Shown here: in pieces, positions 16,503 to 26,163 of the stretch
Layout of the letters: every line of letters begins with the position of its first letter
Numbering within the stretch: position 1 is the stretch's first letter
Assembly (NCBI GenBank): GCA_021770065.1
Contig: JAETRR010000014.1
Span: forward strand, 25,011 to 89,010
DNA from: Lachnoclostridium sp.
Lineage (GTDB): Bacteria > Bacillota > Clostridia > Lachnospirales > Lachnospiraceae
Direction: 5' to 3'
DNA length: 64,000 bases
Notes under the pieces: model-generated
Databases searched by the model: none
Told to the model about the DNA's origin: nothing
The model's input: the letters and a program-made list of their open reading frames with translations, nothing else
Made by a program: the position numbers and the translations under genes

Positions 16503-17513
16503 TTACAACAGCATTACCCCGTGCATCCGTGCCGTTCTGCGGACATCTTCGGGCCAGATGGATGCCTGCACCTCCCCGATGTGGGCCTTGCGCAGATAAA
16601 ACATACAGATACGGGACTGGCCGATACCGCCGCCCACCGTATAGGGCAGCTTCTGCTCCAGGATCGCCTTCTGGAAGGGCAGCTCTGCCCGTTCCTCACA
16701 GCCGGCTAGTTTAAGCTGGCGCTTAAGCGCCTCCTCATCTACGCGGATTCCCATGGAAGAGAGCTCCAGCGCGTGATCCAGAACAGGATACCACACAATA
16801 ATATCCCCGTTCAGATGCCAGTCGTCATAGTCCGGCGCCCGTCCGTCATGGGGCTTTCCGTCTGCCAGCTTGTCGCCGATCTCCATAAGGAATACGGCGC
16901 CCTTTTCCCTGGCAATCAGATCCTCGCGCTCTTTCGGCGTTTTATCCGGATAGCGGTCCGCCAGTTCCTGGGTGGTGATAAAGAAGATATCCCTGGGAAG
17001 AATCTCTTCAATATAATCATAACGGATAGACATATATTTTTCTGTTTTCTTAAGGGCCTTGTAAACCTTACGAACCGTCTCCTTCAGATAATCCGTATTC
17101 CGATCTTCTTTCAGAATAATTTTTTCCCAATCCCACTGATCCACATAGATGGAATGTACATTGTCCGTGTCTTCATCCCGGCGGATAGCGCTCATGTCCG
17201 TGTACAGGCCCTCTCCGATGTGAAAGCCGTACTGCTTCAGAGCATTGCGTTTCCACTTGGCAAGGGAGTGTACGATCTCCACAGGCCGCTCATTCTGCTC
17301 CTTAATGCCGAAGGTAACGGGCCGCTCTACTCCGTTCAGATTGTCATTGAGACCGGATTCGGGCGTCACAAAGAGGGGCGCGGAAACCCGGAGAAGGTAC
17401 AGCTGTTCGGCAAGGCTCTGCTGAAAGAAATCCTTTACCGTTTTAATAGCCACCTGTGTGTCGTACAGGCTCAGCTCGGACTGATAGTCCTTGGGTATGT
17501 ATAAATGCTCCAT
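16503..17513 (-). CDS. asnA: Aspartate-ammonia ligase
   Basis: 336 residues, the normal AsnA length (about 330). It makes asparagine from aspartate, ammonia and ATP and has a class II tRNA-synthetase-like fold. Typical blocks are [51 protein letters not shown] and the C-terminal [15 protein letters not shown] clear ribosome binding site (AGGAG) precedes the ATG. A TATAAT lies about 45 bases upstream on the minus strand (17558-17564), without an obvious -35. No T-box-like leader fits in the short upstream region. It stands alone, with terminators on both sides. Confidence 0.95.
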   Translation of the reverse strand: MEHLYIPKDYQSELSLYDTQVAIKTVKDFFQQSLAEQLYLLRVSAPLFVTPESGLNDNLNGVERPVTFGIKEQNERPVEIVHSLAKWKRNALKQYGFHIGEGLYTDMSAIRRDEDTDNVHSIYVDQWDWEKIILKEDRNTDYLKETVRKVYKALKKTEKYMSIRYDYIEEILPRDIFFITTQELADRYPDKTPKEREDLIAREKGAVFLMEIGDKLADGKPHDGRAPDYDDWHLNGDIIVWYPVLDHALELSSMGIRVDEEALKRQLKLAGCEERAELPFQKAILEQKLPYTVGGGIGQSRICMFYLRKAHIGEVQASIWPEDVRRTARMHGVMLL

Positions 17514-17667
17514 TTAAAATCTCCTCTGATACTTTTTCCGATAATTAAAATACGAAGTCTATTATAGCAGAATTCACGAAAAAGAAAAGAACTTTGTGGC
17601 AGTCATCAAAATTTTTACATGCGGCAGGGTAAGAATTCAGGCGGCAGCGACGGGCGGAAAACGGACA

Positions 17668-17708
17668 GAAAAAAGCCGTCTTGGCAATATCTTCTGTCAA
17701 AACGGCTT
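17668..17708 (-). terminator. Rho-independent terminator downstream of the cold-shock gene
   Basis: On the minus strand AAGCCGT pairs with ACGGCTT across a loop and is followed by a run of T. It lies about 85 bases after the csp stop codon. Confidence 0.6.
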
Positions 17709-17792
17709 ATCTCAGATTCTGCTTTAACCAGTTGCTTTTATCTTTTTTTGAATGCGCTCTATGAAAATAAGATGCATGGATAATTAGGCTGA

Positions 17793-17990
17793 TTAAATTC
17801 TGGTTACATTCGTAGCCTGCGGTCCCTTTGCGCCGTCTACAACATCAAACTCAACAGCCTGCCCTTCTTCCAAGGACTTGAAACCATCCATGGTGATGCC
17901 GGAGTAATGTACAAACACATCATTTCCCTGCTCGTCAGAAATGAAACCGTATCCCTTTTGATTGTTGAACCACTTAACTGTACCTTGCAT
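17793..17990 (-). CDS. Cold-shock protein, CspA family
   Basis: 65 residues, full length for a single cold-shock domain. RNP1 and RNP2 are present as KGYGFIS and DVFVHYS. It is a single-strand nucleic-acid binding RNA chaperone. The start MQGTVKWFN follows GGAGGT with seven bases between. The minus-strand promoter at 18050-18078 gives a leader of about 50 bases, short for a classical cold-shock leader. Confidence 0.95.
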   Translation of the reverse strand: MQGTVKWFNNQKGYGFISDEQGNDVFVHYSGITMDGFKSLEEGQAVEFDVVDGAKGPQATNVTRI

Positions 17991-18049
17991 TGTGATAATA
18001 CCTCCGAAAATATTAAAAAAGTGTCTCGTTGCACAACAACAACAGATAT

Positions 18050-18078
18050 AGATTATCATAAATGGGAAACCCTGTCAA
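18050..18078 (-). promoter_or_regulatory. Promoter of the cold-shock gene
   Basis: On the minus strand TTGACA (18073-18078), 17 bases, TAATCT (18050-18055). Confidence 0.7.
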
Positions 18079-18156
18079 TAAAATTTGAAGCCTTCCGGGG
18101 TCTTTTTTCGTGATTGTTTGAATAAAATGAAATAATGAAAAAGAGTGCAATTTTTT

Positions 18157-19230
18157 ATGAGAAATGAGAAAATTTTCCGAGGTCTGATTCTTTTGGAGAT
18201 ACTGCTTCTCGCAGGATTTTCCGTTATTTGTGTTTATAAAAACAAAAAAGTGCATTGTCTGTCAACTGCGGCAGCAGAGGCTGGGGAGCAGACGGGAGAA
18301 TTTATTAAATGGGTGGATTTTCAGGTGTCTGCGGAGGCCCTTGGAAAAGCCTATGAGTATGACCGGGACACCTATGGGCAGGAGGTGCATTTAAACTGGA
18401 TTGAACTTCTGGCTTACACGGCAGCAAGAACAGGAGGAGACTTTTCAAAAGAAAGCCAGGTGAATGCGTACCTGGAGGAGGCGGCAGAAGAGCTGGCCGG
18501 AGGAAAGACTATGGAAGAGCTGACGGAAGGAATGAAGTACTACAGTTACTATCTGGAGGCATATACGGCTGTCCTGGGAGGCATGGTGGGAGAGTATGAG
18601 ATCCAGGTTCCTGCAGAAACTTCTGCCGGGCAGAAGGAAGGCGGGGAAGAGACGGCCGAGGGCTCTCTTGTGTGGGAAAAGCGGTATGGCCTTAAGGCGT
18701 TTCTTCCTATTGCAAAAAATTTTCCCTACAGTGACTACGATGATTTCGGGGTTTCGCGGAGCTATGGATACAGGCGGAAACATCTGGGACACGATATGAT
18801 GGGGCAGGTCGGCACGCCGATCATTGCAGTGGAGTCCGGTTATGTGGAGGCTCTGGGCTGGAATCAGTACGGAGGCTGGCGTATCGGTATCCGCAGCTTT
18901 GACAGAAAGCGTTACTATTATTATGCCCATCTTCGGCAGGGTTTTCCCTATGCCCTTAATCTGGAGGAAGGAAGCGAGGTCCGGGCCGGGGATGTGATTG
19001 GATATATGGGACACACCGGCTATAGCACGAAGGAGGATGTGAACAACATTGATCAGACGCATCTTCACTTCGGAATCCAGTTGATTTTTGACGAATCCCA
19101 GAAGGAGGGAGCTTCGGAGATCTGGATTGACTGCTACCAGATTGTGAGATTTCTCTACCGGAACCGGAGCGAGTGTGTCCGCAATGATGCCACCAAGGAA
19201 TGGCACAGGGTTTATGATATGAGAGAATGA
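18157..19230 (+). CDS. Membrane-anchored M23 family metallopeptidase
   Basis: 357 residues. A single hydrophobic segment (about residues 9-25, GLILLEILLLAGFSVICVY) anchors it so that the rest faces outside. The first half is helical and resembles the N-terminal part of sporulation- or lysis-linked M23 proteins. The LytM domain occupies the last 160 residues, with the zinc ligands in HLGHDMMG and HLHFG and a typical G-x-V turn (VESGYVEALGW). It should cleave peptide cross-links of peptidoglycan. The start is uncertain: a GTG at 18145 lies in frame; the ATG at 18157 places AAGAG about 12 bases before it. Its 5' end faces the csp promoter. Confidence 0.88.
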   Translation: MRNEKIFRGLILLEILLLAGFSVICVYKNKKVHCLSTAAAEAGEQTGEFIKWVDFQVSAEALGKAYEYDRDTYGQEVHLNWIELLAYTAARTGGDFSKESQVNAYLEEAAEELAGGKTMEELTEGMKYYSYYLEAYTAVLGGMVGEYEIQVPAETSAGQKEGGEETAEGSLVWEKRYGLKAFLPIAKNFPYSDYDDFGVSRSYGYRRKHLGHDMMGQVGTPIIAVESGYVEALGWNQYGGWRIGIRSFDRKRYYYYAHLRQGFPYALNLEEGSEVRAGDVIGYMGHTGYSTKEDVNNIDQTHLHFGIQLIFDESQKEGASEIWIDCYQIVRFLYRNRSECVRNDATKEWHRVYDMRE

Positions 19231-19371
19231 CATTCTTGTACATTGAGGGCAGCTATTGCTTTTAAAAAAAAATTGTTATAAACTACCAATAGTGGTAAAA
19301 GTGAAACAGAGATGTTACAGGACGGGGACGGATATTTAACTTACGATACAGGAATAAGAGGAACCGGAAAC

Positions 19372-20247
19372 ATGCTGGGAGAATGTCATGCCCATATCAT
19401 TATGGACGGGAAGAATTATAAAGAGGCAGTAGCTTTACATAAAAGCGGAGTGAAAGAAGAAGTAATCCGGGCGCATTTCCGGATATGGGGGGAAACGGGA
19501 ATTACCTTTGTCCGCGACGGGGGCGATGCACTGGGCGTCTCCGGACGGGCAAAGGAGCTTGCGCCTGAGTATGGCATTGACTATCGCACGCCGATCTTTG
19601 CCATCCATAAAAAGGGACATTACGGAGGAATTGTGGGACATGCCTTTTCTGATTGGAAGGAATATCATTCCCTGGTGTGCCGGGCCAAAAAAGAAGGGGC
19701 GGATTTTATCAAGATTATGATCAGCGGTATTATGGAATTCGGCGCTTTTGGCGTGCTTACGGAGGAAGGACTGCCGGAGAATGAGATCCGTCAGATGATC
19801 CGGATTGCCCATGAGGAGGGAATGACCGTGATGGCTCACGGAAACGGAGACAGGCCGGTGCGCGCGGCTGTGGAGGCCGGGCTTGATACACTGGAACATG
19901 GAAATTATCTGAAGAAAGAGACGCTTGATCTTCTGGCCGGAAGCGGAACCATCTGGATTCCGACTCTGGCTCCCACGGGAAACCTGCTGGGCTGCGGCCG
20001 TTTCCCGGATGAACAGGTGAAACGGATTCTGAGATGTCAGATGGACAATATACGCTATGCTTTTGCCAGAGGGGCCGGGATTGGCCTGGGGAGTGATTCG
20101 GGTGCTTATCTTGTACCTCACGGACAGGGGCTTCTGGATGAATATGAGTGGATGAAAAAGGCCGTGGGCGAAGAAAAGGAGACGGAATTAAAAGAGCGGC
20201 TGACAGAGTCGGAAAGCCGGATCAAAAAAAGTGCTGTCGGGAAATAA
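19372..20247 (+). CDS. Amidohydrolase family metal-dependent hydrolase
   Basis: 291 residues from MLGECHAHIIMDGKNYKEA. Metal-site signatures of the superfamily are in order: HAH on strand 1, a likely carbamylated or bridging Lys in DFIKIMISG, His in MAHGNGD, His in TLEHGNYL, and Asp in GIGLGSDSGA. The substrate cannot be told from sequence; the short form without the composite N-terminal domain is common in gut Clostridia. AGAGGA lies nine bases upstream of this ATG; the frame stays open to 19312, so a longer start is possible. The stop lies inside the hairpin element at 20233. Confidence 0.85.
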   Translation: MLGECHAHIIMDGKNYKEAVALHKSGVKEEVIRAHFRIWGETGITFVRDGGDALGVSGRAKELAPEYGIDYRTPIFAIHKKGHYGGIVGHAFSDWKEYHSLVCRAKKEGADFIKIMISGIMEFGAFGVLTEEGLPENEIRQMIRIAHEEGMTVMAHGNGDRPVRAAVEAGLDTLEHGNYLKKETLDLLAGSGTIWIPTLAPTGNLLGCGRFPDEQVKRILRCQMDNIRYAFARGAGIGLGSDSGAYLVPHGQGLLDEYEWMKKAVGEEKETELKERLTESESRIKKSAVGK

Positions 20248-20284
20248 GGCAGCAGACTTTTCTGATACCTTATTTTCCGACAGC
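20233..20284. terminator. Inverted-repeat hairpin (element E)
   Basis: The arms GCTGTCGGGAAATAAGG and CCTTATTTTCCGACAGC pair across a loop containing CAGCAGACTTTTCTGATA. It overlaps the last codons of the amidohydrolase gene and separates it from the convergent gene at 20293. The AAATAAGGCAGCAGAC stretch is shared with the element at 23249. Confidence 0.75.
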
Positions 20285-20292
20285 CCCTCCGT

Positions 20293-20928
20293 TTAAAGTT
20301 CTTCCCGGCAGAAATAGCAGGTGCAGTGACGGGGATCCTGCTTTTCGGATATCAGATTATCAGCGCCGCAATAGCTGCAGTGGACAACCCTTTTGCCGGC
20401 AGGAACAGACATCCATTCTTCGTAGCGTTCACCGGAATTGGCAGCGGGACGGTAAGACTTGGACGGCTCCACAAAAGTGCGGCCCGTTTTTTCTTCGGGA
20501 GGATTCTGTAAGGGTTTTTTCATGGGAGAAGCAGGTTTTTTAGGAGAAGAAGCCCTCCGGGCAGAAGGGTAAATCAGGCGGTAGTTCCGCTCGTCAATTT
20601 CAACCTGCAGATAGTGTCCCTGCTCCTTCAGCTTTTTGATCTCCCGAAGGGCCTGCTGTCTGCTGATGCCTAATTCATGGGCAATCTTCCCGATGTTCTG
20701 GTAGCGATCCGTGAGAATCAGACGGTTGTAAACGGTTATCCGATCCTGGGGATTTTCCGTACCGTAGATCTGCTTATTCACCTGTCTGGTGACTTCTTTT
20801 TCAGAGAGAAGCGGCTTTTTCGGCAGCGTATCACGGGATACGGGCGTTGTATGGCGCGGAGACGGTTTGTCTGTTTTTATTTTACTTATAACGGAAATAA
20901 TAATAATGATAACAATCAGTTCCAGCAT
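20293..20928 (-). CDS. Membrane-anchored protein with winged-helix-like and zinc-ribbon segments
   Basis: 211 residues from the ATG preceded by GAGGT. An N-terminal hydrophobic segment (MLELIVIIIIISVISKI) is followed by a Pro/Lys-rich stretch. A helix-turn-helix-like domain comes at about residues 55-110 (NIGKIAHELGISRQQALREI, then KKLKEQGHYLQVEIDERNYR). A second Pro/Lys linker leads to a C-terminal Cys4 segment (HCSYCGADN ... CTCYFCREEL) that should bind zinc. Similar architectures occur as uncharacterised proteins in Clostridia. Function unknown. Confidence 0.8.
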   Translation of the reverse strand: MLELIVIIIIISVISKIKTDKPSPRHTTPVSRDTLPKKPLLSEKEVTRQVNKQIYGTENPQDRITVYNRLILTDRYQNIGKIAHELGISRQQALREIKKLKEQGHYLQVEIDERNYRLIYPSARRASSPKKPASPMKKPLQNPPEEKTGRTFVEPSKSYRPAANSGERYEEWMSVPAGKRVVHCSYCGADNLISEKQDPRHCTCYFCREEL

Positions 20929-21006
20929 AGTAAGTACCTCACAGAATCGTTTGTATATAGGATATCTATTATGATACACGAAAATGACAGGAAGGAAAAG
21001 AGCTTT

Positions 21007-22467
21007 ATGAAAAAAAGACAAATGAAGGCGGTTGTTGCTGCGGTTCTGCTGGCATCGGTTTTTATGACGGCATGTAAGACGGGGACGGACGGAGACGGCC
21101 GGATTCCGGAACAGAAGGAGCAGCAGGAGGCACAGCCGGACGGGGAAGCAGAAGAGCAGCAGGAGGTGCTGCAGCCGGGAGCGAAGGCAGATATACAAAC
21201 GGATAAGGAAAAAACGCCGGAAGAACAGTCGGCCTTATTTCTTCCCGACTATACAAGCGCGCCTCTTCTGAACACAACAGACATTAAATGTCTGTCTATG
21301 GAAGCGGGCGCTTCTGACGACCAGGTGCAGCTGAACTGGTTTTCGCCAAGCGGAAAAAGGGGAAAAACGGAGTGGAAAAATTCTTCCGGAAAGACAGAGA
21401 GCTTTGAGGCAGAGTGCACGGCCTCTGTGACGGAGCCCGGACTTTATGTAAACAAGGCGGTGGTTTCCGGGCTGCGCCGGGGAGAGAGCTATACCTACCG
21501 GGTGGGCAATGAGGACGCCTGGTCTCCGGAATACACTTACAAAATACCGGAGAAAACAGGGTCATTCACGTTTCTGGTCACATCCGACGCACAGATCGGC
21601 CAGTCGGAGATAGAATATCCGGAGGATACGGCTGGGCGGTGGGACAGTGTTCTGACACGGCTTAGAAGCTATGTTCCGGAGGCGGAGCTTCTGCTTCACC
21701 TGGGTGATCAGGTGGCAGATTTTGGGAGTACAGAGCATTATGAGCTGTTTCTGGAGCATCTGGCATTGTACGGCATTCCTCTGGCGCCCGTGGTGGGAAA
21801 CCATGACGTGGCAAATGAGACAAGCATGGAAGCAGGCGGCCATCCGGACGGTCCCTATTTTTATGAACATTTCTTTGTCCCCAATCGTTCCAATATGGCG
21901 GAAGGAGAGTATGACCAGAACGGAAATTATGCGTTTGTCCGGGGAGATGTGCTCTTTATTGTTTTAAACGGCTGCTATGGACACCCGGGAGAGTTTCATG
22001 AGGCCTATGCAGCTCAGATTGCCTCTGTGTTTCCCGATGTAAAATGGCGGATTGTGATGCAGCATTATTCTCCGTACAGCGGGGTAGGTTCTTCGGGAAA
22101 TGGGATGAGTGATGATTATCTGGCTAATATTACAATAGACAATGAGATTGACCTGGTATTGACCGGCCATGACCATGCGTATTCCAGATCGGCTTTTATA
22201 AACCGGGAAAAGGAGACACTGGAGGAGTATGATTATGAACCGGGCAGCACAGCGGTGAATCCGGAAGGGGCGATGTATGTAACATGCAGCACCTCCAGCG
22301 GATGCCTGTACCATCCTCTTGAGAAGGAAGAGCATCTGGTGTTCCAGGGCCAGCCGGAGACGCCGGTTGCTGTCCGGATTGATGTGACGGATAAGGAGCT
22401 GCATTTGAGAACTTATCTGGTGGAAACCTGGACGCTTTATGATGAGTATACGATTCGGAAGGAATAA
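21007..22467 (+). CDS. Metallophosphoesterase lipoprotein, purple-acid-phosphatase-like
   Basis: 486 residues. A lipoprotein signal ends in the lipobox SVFMTAC, followed by a Glu/Gln-rich linker. A fibronectin-like N-terminal domain of purple acid phosphatases spans about residues 95-180 (RGESYTYRVGNEDAWSPEYT). The calcineurin-like domain follows with SDAQIG, LHLGDQVADFG, VVGNHDVANE, MQHYSPYSG and TGHDHAYSRS, a full set of metal ligands. It is predicted to be a surface phosphatase. GGAAGGAAAAG precedes the ATG. The next gene begins three bases after the stop, so the two are probably co-transcribed. Confidence 0.9.
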   Translation: MKKRQMKAVVAAVLLASVFMTACKTGTDGDGRIPEQKEQQEAQPDGEAEEQQEVLQPGAKADIQTDKEKTPEEQSALFLPDYTSAPLLNTTDIKCLSMEAGASDDQVQLNWFSPSGKRGKTEWKNSSGKTESFEAECTASVTEPGLYVNKAVVSGLRRGESYTYRVGNEDAWSPEYTYKIPEKTGSFTFLVTSDAQIGQSEIEYPEDTAGRWDSVLTRLRSYVPEAELLLHLGDQVADFGSTEHYELFLEHLALYGIPLAPVVGNHDVANETSMEAGGHPDGPYFYEHFFVPNRSNMAEGEYDQNGNYAFVRGDVLFIVLNGCYGHPGEFHEAYAAQIASVFPDVKWRIVMQHYSPYSGVGSSGNGMSDDYLANITIDNEIDLVLTGHDHAYSRSAFINREKETLEEYDYEPGSTAVNPEGAMYVTCSTSSGCLYHPLEKEEHLVFQGQPETPVAVRIDVTDKELHLRTYLVETWTLYDEYTIRKE

Positions 22468-22470
22468 AGG

Positions 22471-23223
22471 ATGAGAAATATCAGACTTTTGATACAATAT
22501 GACGGGACACGCTATAACGGCTGGCAGAGCCAGGAGCATACGGAAGAGACCATCCAGGGAAAACTGACCAGAGTACTGGAGCGTATGCTTGGGGAAGAAA
22601 TTGATCTCCAGGGTTCCGGAAGAACGGATGCGGGCGTACATGCGGCCGGACAGACGGCAAATTTCCGGACAAAGGCAGCAGTCTCCTGTGAAGAAATACT
22701 GGATTATGTCAATCGGTATCTCCCGGAGGATATTGCGGTACTGGAGGCAGCGGAGGCGGATCCGCGCTTTCACAGCCGGCTTTGGTCCCTTAGAAAGACC
22801 TACATTTACCGTATCTGGAACAGTCCCATACCCAATGTATTCGAGCGGAAATACCTGTACCAGGTGAAGGAGCCCCTTTGTGTGGAACGTATGAGGCAGG
22901 CGGCTGCTTTGCTGGAGGGAACCCATGATTTCCGGGCTTTCTGTGCAAACGGGCGGATAAAAAAATCTACAGTCCGTACACTGGAGCAGATTAAAGTGGA
23001 GCAGAAGGGTGCAGAGCTGTCCCTTAATTTTACCGGAAACGGGTTTCTCTATCATATGGTGCGGATTCTGACAGGAACGCTGCTGGAGGCAGGGCTGGGA
23101 AAGAGGAAGCCGGAGGAAATGACGCAGATTCTGATGTCCCTTAACAGAAATCAGGCAGGCCCCATGGCTCCGGCCCGGGGACTTTGTCTGTGGAAGGTGG
23201 AGTATGAAGATTCGGATATCTGA
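22471..23223 (+). CDS. truA: tRNA pseudouridine synthase A (paralogue 1)
   Basis: 250 residues, typical TruA length. The catalytic Asp is in GSGRTDAGVHAAGQ; other family blocks are YDGTRYNGWQSQ, LRKTYIYRIWNS, GTHDFRAFC and the C-terminal FLYHMVRILTGTLLE. It should form pseudouridine at positions 38-40 of tRNA. A second, clearly different truA lies at 60056 in the ribosomal-protein cluster. This copy sits behind a phosphatase gene and ahead of the inverted-repeat element at 23249. Confidence 0.93.
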   Translation: MRNIRLLIQYDGTRYNGWQSQEHTEETIQGKLTRVLERMLGEEIDLQGSGRTDAGVHAAGQTANFRTKAAVSCEEILDYVNRYLPEDIAVLEAAEADPRFHSRLWSLRKTYIYRIWNSPIPNVFERKYLYQVKEPLCVERMRQAAALLEGTHDFRAFCANGRIKKSTVRTLEQIKVEQKGAELSLNFTGNGFLYHMVRILTGTLLEAGLGKRKPEEMTQILMSLNRNQAGPMAPARGLCLWKVEYEDSDI

Positions 23224-23248
23224 TATTTTGGGAAATAATTGAGATAAA

Positions 23249-23430
23249 AGAGGTGTTGCAAAATAAGGCAGCAGACATTTCCAATATCCAGTGTCCGGCT
23301 GTTCGCGTACACACTGTCTGATATGGGCGGATATTGCCTAAGCAATGTTCGCACAGAGCAGACAGTGTGTACGAGAACCGTCCGAACAACGGATATGGAA
23401 ATGTCTGCTGCCTTATTTTGCAACACCTCT
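23249..23430. repeat. Long inverted-repeat element (element A)
   Basis: The 182-bp unit begins AGAGGTGTTGCAAAATAAGG and ends with its exact complement. The pairing continues, with interruptions, through CAGCAGACATTTCC and a central part containing TGTCCGGCTGTTCGCGTACA on one side and CAGTGTGTACGAGAACCGTC on the other. It lies between the convergent truA and substrate-binding protein genes, has no credible gene, and could act as a two-way terminator. The element at 30972 carries the same central sequence in the other orientation. Confidence 0.8.
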
Positions 23431-23461
23431 TCGTTTTCAATGAACAAGGTGAATGCGTTTT

Positions 23462-24478
23462 TTACTGAGCCGCTTTTTCGGCATACTCTGTAGTTACAAG
23501 ATCCTCATAGGGCACCCGTGCTTCCAGTTCTCCGGCTTCCTCCAGAATGTCCTGCAGGAGTGTGAAGCTGGATTCTTCAAAAATGAGATCATTTTTCCAG
23601 GTATCCTGTTCATAGTACCGTGTGACGATGGCTGTGATAACCTCCAGATCCGTTTCCTTGAACTGAGGAGCAATCACTTTGGCGATTTCCTCCGGCGTAT
23701 GGTTCTGTACATAGTCCATGCCTTTTTGAAGCGCATTGGTGAAGCCCTGCACCAGTTCCGGATGTTCCTTTAAAAAGCTCTGCTTTGCGCTATAGGCCGT
23801 GTAGGGCACATAGCCGGAATCCACGCCTAAAGATGCAACTACATAGCCTGCGCCCTCTTTCTCAAGGGTGGTGGCACCGGGCTCGAATTCAACGGTAAAG
23901 TCACCGCTTCCGCCGGAAAACGCCGCCGCCGTGGCTCCGAAGTCAATGCTCTGGTCGATGGTCATATCCGCAGCCGGATCTAAATTGTTTTTCTTAAGAA
24001 TGTACTCGAAGACCATCTGCGGCATACCGCCTTTGCGCCCTCCAAGGATTTCTTTTCCTTTCAGATCCGACCACTGGAAGTTCTCCACAGGCTCTCTGGC
24101 AACGAGAAAATTGCCGGCGCGCTGGGTAAGCTGGGCGAAATTCACAATGTAATCATCGGGATTCTGGCTGTACACGTAGATGGAAGCCTCTGAGCCCATG
24201 AAGCCGATGTCGGCTTCGCCGGAGAGGACGGCGGTCATCGTTTTGTCGGCTCCAAAACCAGTAACAAGTTCCAGTTCAATCCCTTCCTCTGCAAAATATC
24301 CTTCCTCAATGGCCACATACTGAGGTGCATAGAAGATGGAGTGGGCTACTTCGTTGAGGGTGACTTTTGTCAGCTCGCCGGAGGCGGCAGGCGTGTCTTT
24401 GCCGCCGCAGGCGGCAATTCCAATCGTAATCAGTGCCAGTGCTGCGGCAGCCAGCATGGCAGGCAGTTTCTTTTTCAT
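23462..24478 (-). CDS. ABC transporter substrate-binding lipoprotein, SsuA/THI5-like
   Basis: 338 residues with a lipoprotein signal (lipobox TIGIAAC). The periplasmic-binding fold of the NMT1/SsuA class shows in YAPQYVAIEEGYFAEEGIEL, VLSGEADIGFMGSE and LKGKEILGGRKGGMPQMVFE. This group binds nitrate, sulfonates, taurine or pyrimidine precursors; the ligand here is unknown. No permease or ATPase gene is adjacent, so it is an orphan or uses a transporter elsewhere. A good ribosome binding site (AGGAGGATATC) precedes the ATG. Confidence 0.88.
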   Translation of the reverse strand: MKKKLPAMLAAAALALITIGIAACGGKDTPAASGELTKVTLNEVAHSIFYAPQYVAIEEGYFAEEGIELELVTGFGADKTMTAVLSGEADIGFMGSEASIYVYSQNPDDYIVNFAQLTQRAGNFLVAREPVENFQWSDLKGKEILGGRKGGMPQMVFEYILKKNNLDPAADMTIDQSIDFGATAAAFSGGSGDFTVEFEPGATTLEKEGAGYVVASLGVDSGYVPYTAYSAKQSFLKEHPELVQGFTNALQKGMDYVQNHTPEEIAKVIAPQFKETDLEVITAIVTRYYEQDTWKNDLIFEESSFTLLQDILEEAGELEARVPYEDLVTTEYAEKAAQ

Positions 24479-24730
24479 ATGATATCCTCCTTTTCCTAAT
24501 GGTATACCATATGATAAGATTGGAAAAATGTGATAGCTGACGGAGTATCAGATGATAAAATCCGGGTAAGATCCGTCTGCCCGAAGGGTATATTTTTATA
24601 GATTTAAAACTCTGTATATGGTACAATTAATAAATTAGGAGGCGCCGGCTTATAAACCGGATAATAAGCACCCGGCCGTGAATCAGGCAGCGGCACCAAC
24701 AATATTATCAACTAAGGAGAGGATAGGAAG

Positions 24731-26041
24731 ATGTGGAGAAGTGTGAAGAAGCAGGCAGCGTTTTTGATGTTTCTATCAGTTCTGGGCTTGGCGGCAGCCT
24801 GCAGCAGTCCCAGAGAGGAAGCCGGAACAGATACTGCGGAGCCGGCAGAGACTGCAGAGATTGAGGAACCGGAGGAACTTCCGGCATCTGCGGAGTATAC
24901 CTCAGTGGATGGCATGTACAAGGTGACATTGCTGGAGGGGCTTGAGCAGACGGATTTACAGTTCCAGTCAAATTCCAGCATGATGGGACTGGATGCGGGG
25001 GCTGATCGTCAGGGATTCTCCGCAATTTCTCTGGGGAGTCCCAAGACAAGCGTACCGGGTAATCCGGCCAAGATGGAGAGCCTGGAGGATTATGCGGATC
25101 ATGTGTCTGCATTGGCTCTGGACGGTACCGGTGTAAGTGTGGACTGGACGGATACGGAGGCAGAGACGCAGGAGGGAGCAGAGCGCTGTCTGGCCCGGGA
25201 AGGTACGGCAAGGAGCGGAGGAAGCACAGGCCTGGCTTACGGGTATTATATAGAGACAGGTGACAGCTACTACGCCTTAATGGTCGTGGGCAATGACGAC
25301 GATGTGGAGGATGCCAGAAAGGTTATGAAACTGGAAATTCTCGAGGGAGGCGCAGCAGCTGCGGGCAGCAAGGCATTTGTCAGCGGCATGACAGCCGTTC
25401 TTGATACAGTGAACGGAGCCAGTGTTATGGATACGGTGAAGGCTCTGGAGGATACGGGAGAAGCCGAAAGCGATCTGGCCGTCCTGAGCACTCAGGCTGC
25501 CCGGTCACTGAGCGACAGCTGGGGCGTGGAAGATGCCGCCGGTCTGCTGGAGATGGCCGACTGGCTGATGAACGAGGGACACAACAAGGATGCTATGGAC
25601 TACTTAAATGAGTTCGGCGGAACAGAAGCGGCGGATCGGACAGAGCTGGAAGCTAAGCTGGAAGGGGAGGACGATGAAACCCGCTGGAGTGTTCTGGCAG
25701 CCTATGACGCATGGTCCGCTTACGGGGATGCCGCTATCAGTGCATGGGATCTGAGCCGGGTAGGCACGATCATGGGCTTCGGATATGCCGCAGGCTACTG
25801 CACCTATGAGGAAGCCATGGACAAATCCTTAGAGGCAGCCAAAAAGGCCCAGGAATCCTTCAGTTCCTGGGATGACTTCAACCAGAGCTATCTCTACGGT
25901 TACGCTTACTGGATGGGTGAGGATCTGGAAGATCCGGAGAGCAGCGCGGCAGAGAGGGCAGGTGTTGTGGAGAATCTGAAGTCCCAGGCCAACGGCCCCT
26001 TCTCCGCAGACTGGAACATGGAACTGAATAAAGAATGGTAA
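24731..26041 (+). CDS. DUF1266 domain lipoprotein
   Basis: 436 residues. The lipoprotein signal has its Cys in GLAAACSS and is followed by a Glu/Thr/Ala-rich linker. The middle part (residues 55-200) is a secreted domain of unknown type. The C-terminal 200 residues match the DUF1266 pattern (AYDAWSAYGDAAISAWDLSR, SFSSWDDFNQSYLYGYAYWM). AAGGAGAGGA precedes the ATG. Function unknown. The 252-bp stretch upstream holds a TACAAT-like -10 near 24620 and little else I can assign. A hairpin terminator follows. Confidence 0.85.
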   Translation: MWRSVKKQAAFLMFLSVLGLAAACSSPREEAGTDTAEPAETAEIEEPEELPASAEYTSVDGMYKVTLLEGLEQTDLQFQSNSSMMGLDAGADRQGFSAISLGSPKTSVPGNPAKMESLEDYADHVSALALDGTGVSVDWTDTEAETQEGAERCLAREGTARSGGSTGLAYGYYIETGDSYYALMVVGNDDDVEDARKVMKLEILEGGAAAAGSKAFVSGMTAVLDTVNGASVMDTVKALEDTGEAESDLAVLSTQAARSLSDSWGVEDAAGLLEMADWLMNEGHNKDAMDYLNEFGGTEAADRTELEAKLEGEDDETRWSVLAAYDAWSAYGDAAISAWDLSRVGTIMGFGYAAGYCTYEEAMDKSLEAAKKAQESFSSWDDFNQSYLYGYAYWMGEDLEDPESSAAERAGVVENLKSQANGPFSADWNMELNKEW

Positions 26042-26047
26042 TGGGAT

Positions 26048-26080
26048 CAAAAGAGTCTGGCCGCGGGTTAGGCTCTTTTG
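26048..26080 (+). terminator. Terminator after the DUF1266 gene
   Basis: CAAAAGAG and CTCTTTTG pair across a 17-base GC-rich loop, seven bases after the stop. Confidence 0.65.
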
Positions 26081-26163
26081 CTGTCTTACATCTTGAATTT
26101 CTCCGATCCAATGCCTATAATAAAATGAAAAGATCATCGGAAAACGCAAGAGGAGAATATGAA

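Noticed and set aside
16514..17513. T-box or other tRNA-sensing leader for asnA.
   Set aside because: Only about 80 bases lie between asnA and the nearest element, with no specifier stem or TGGN-type antiterminator.
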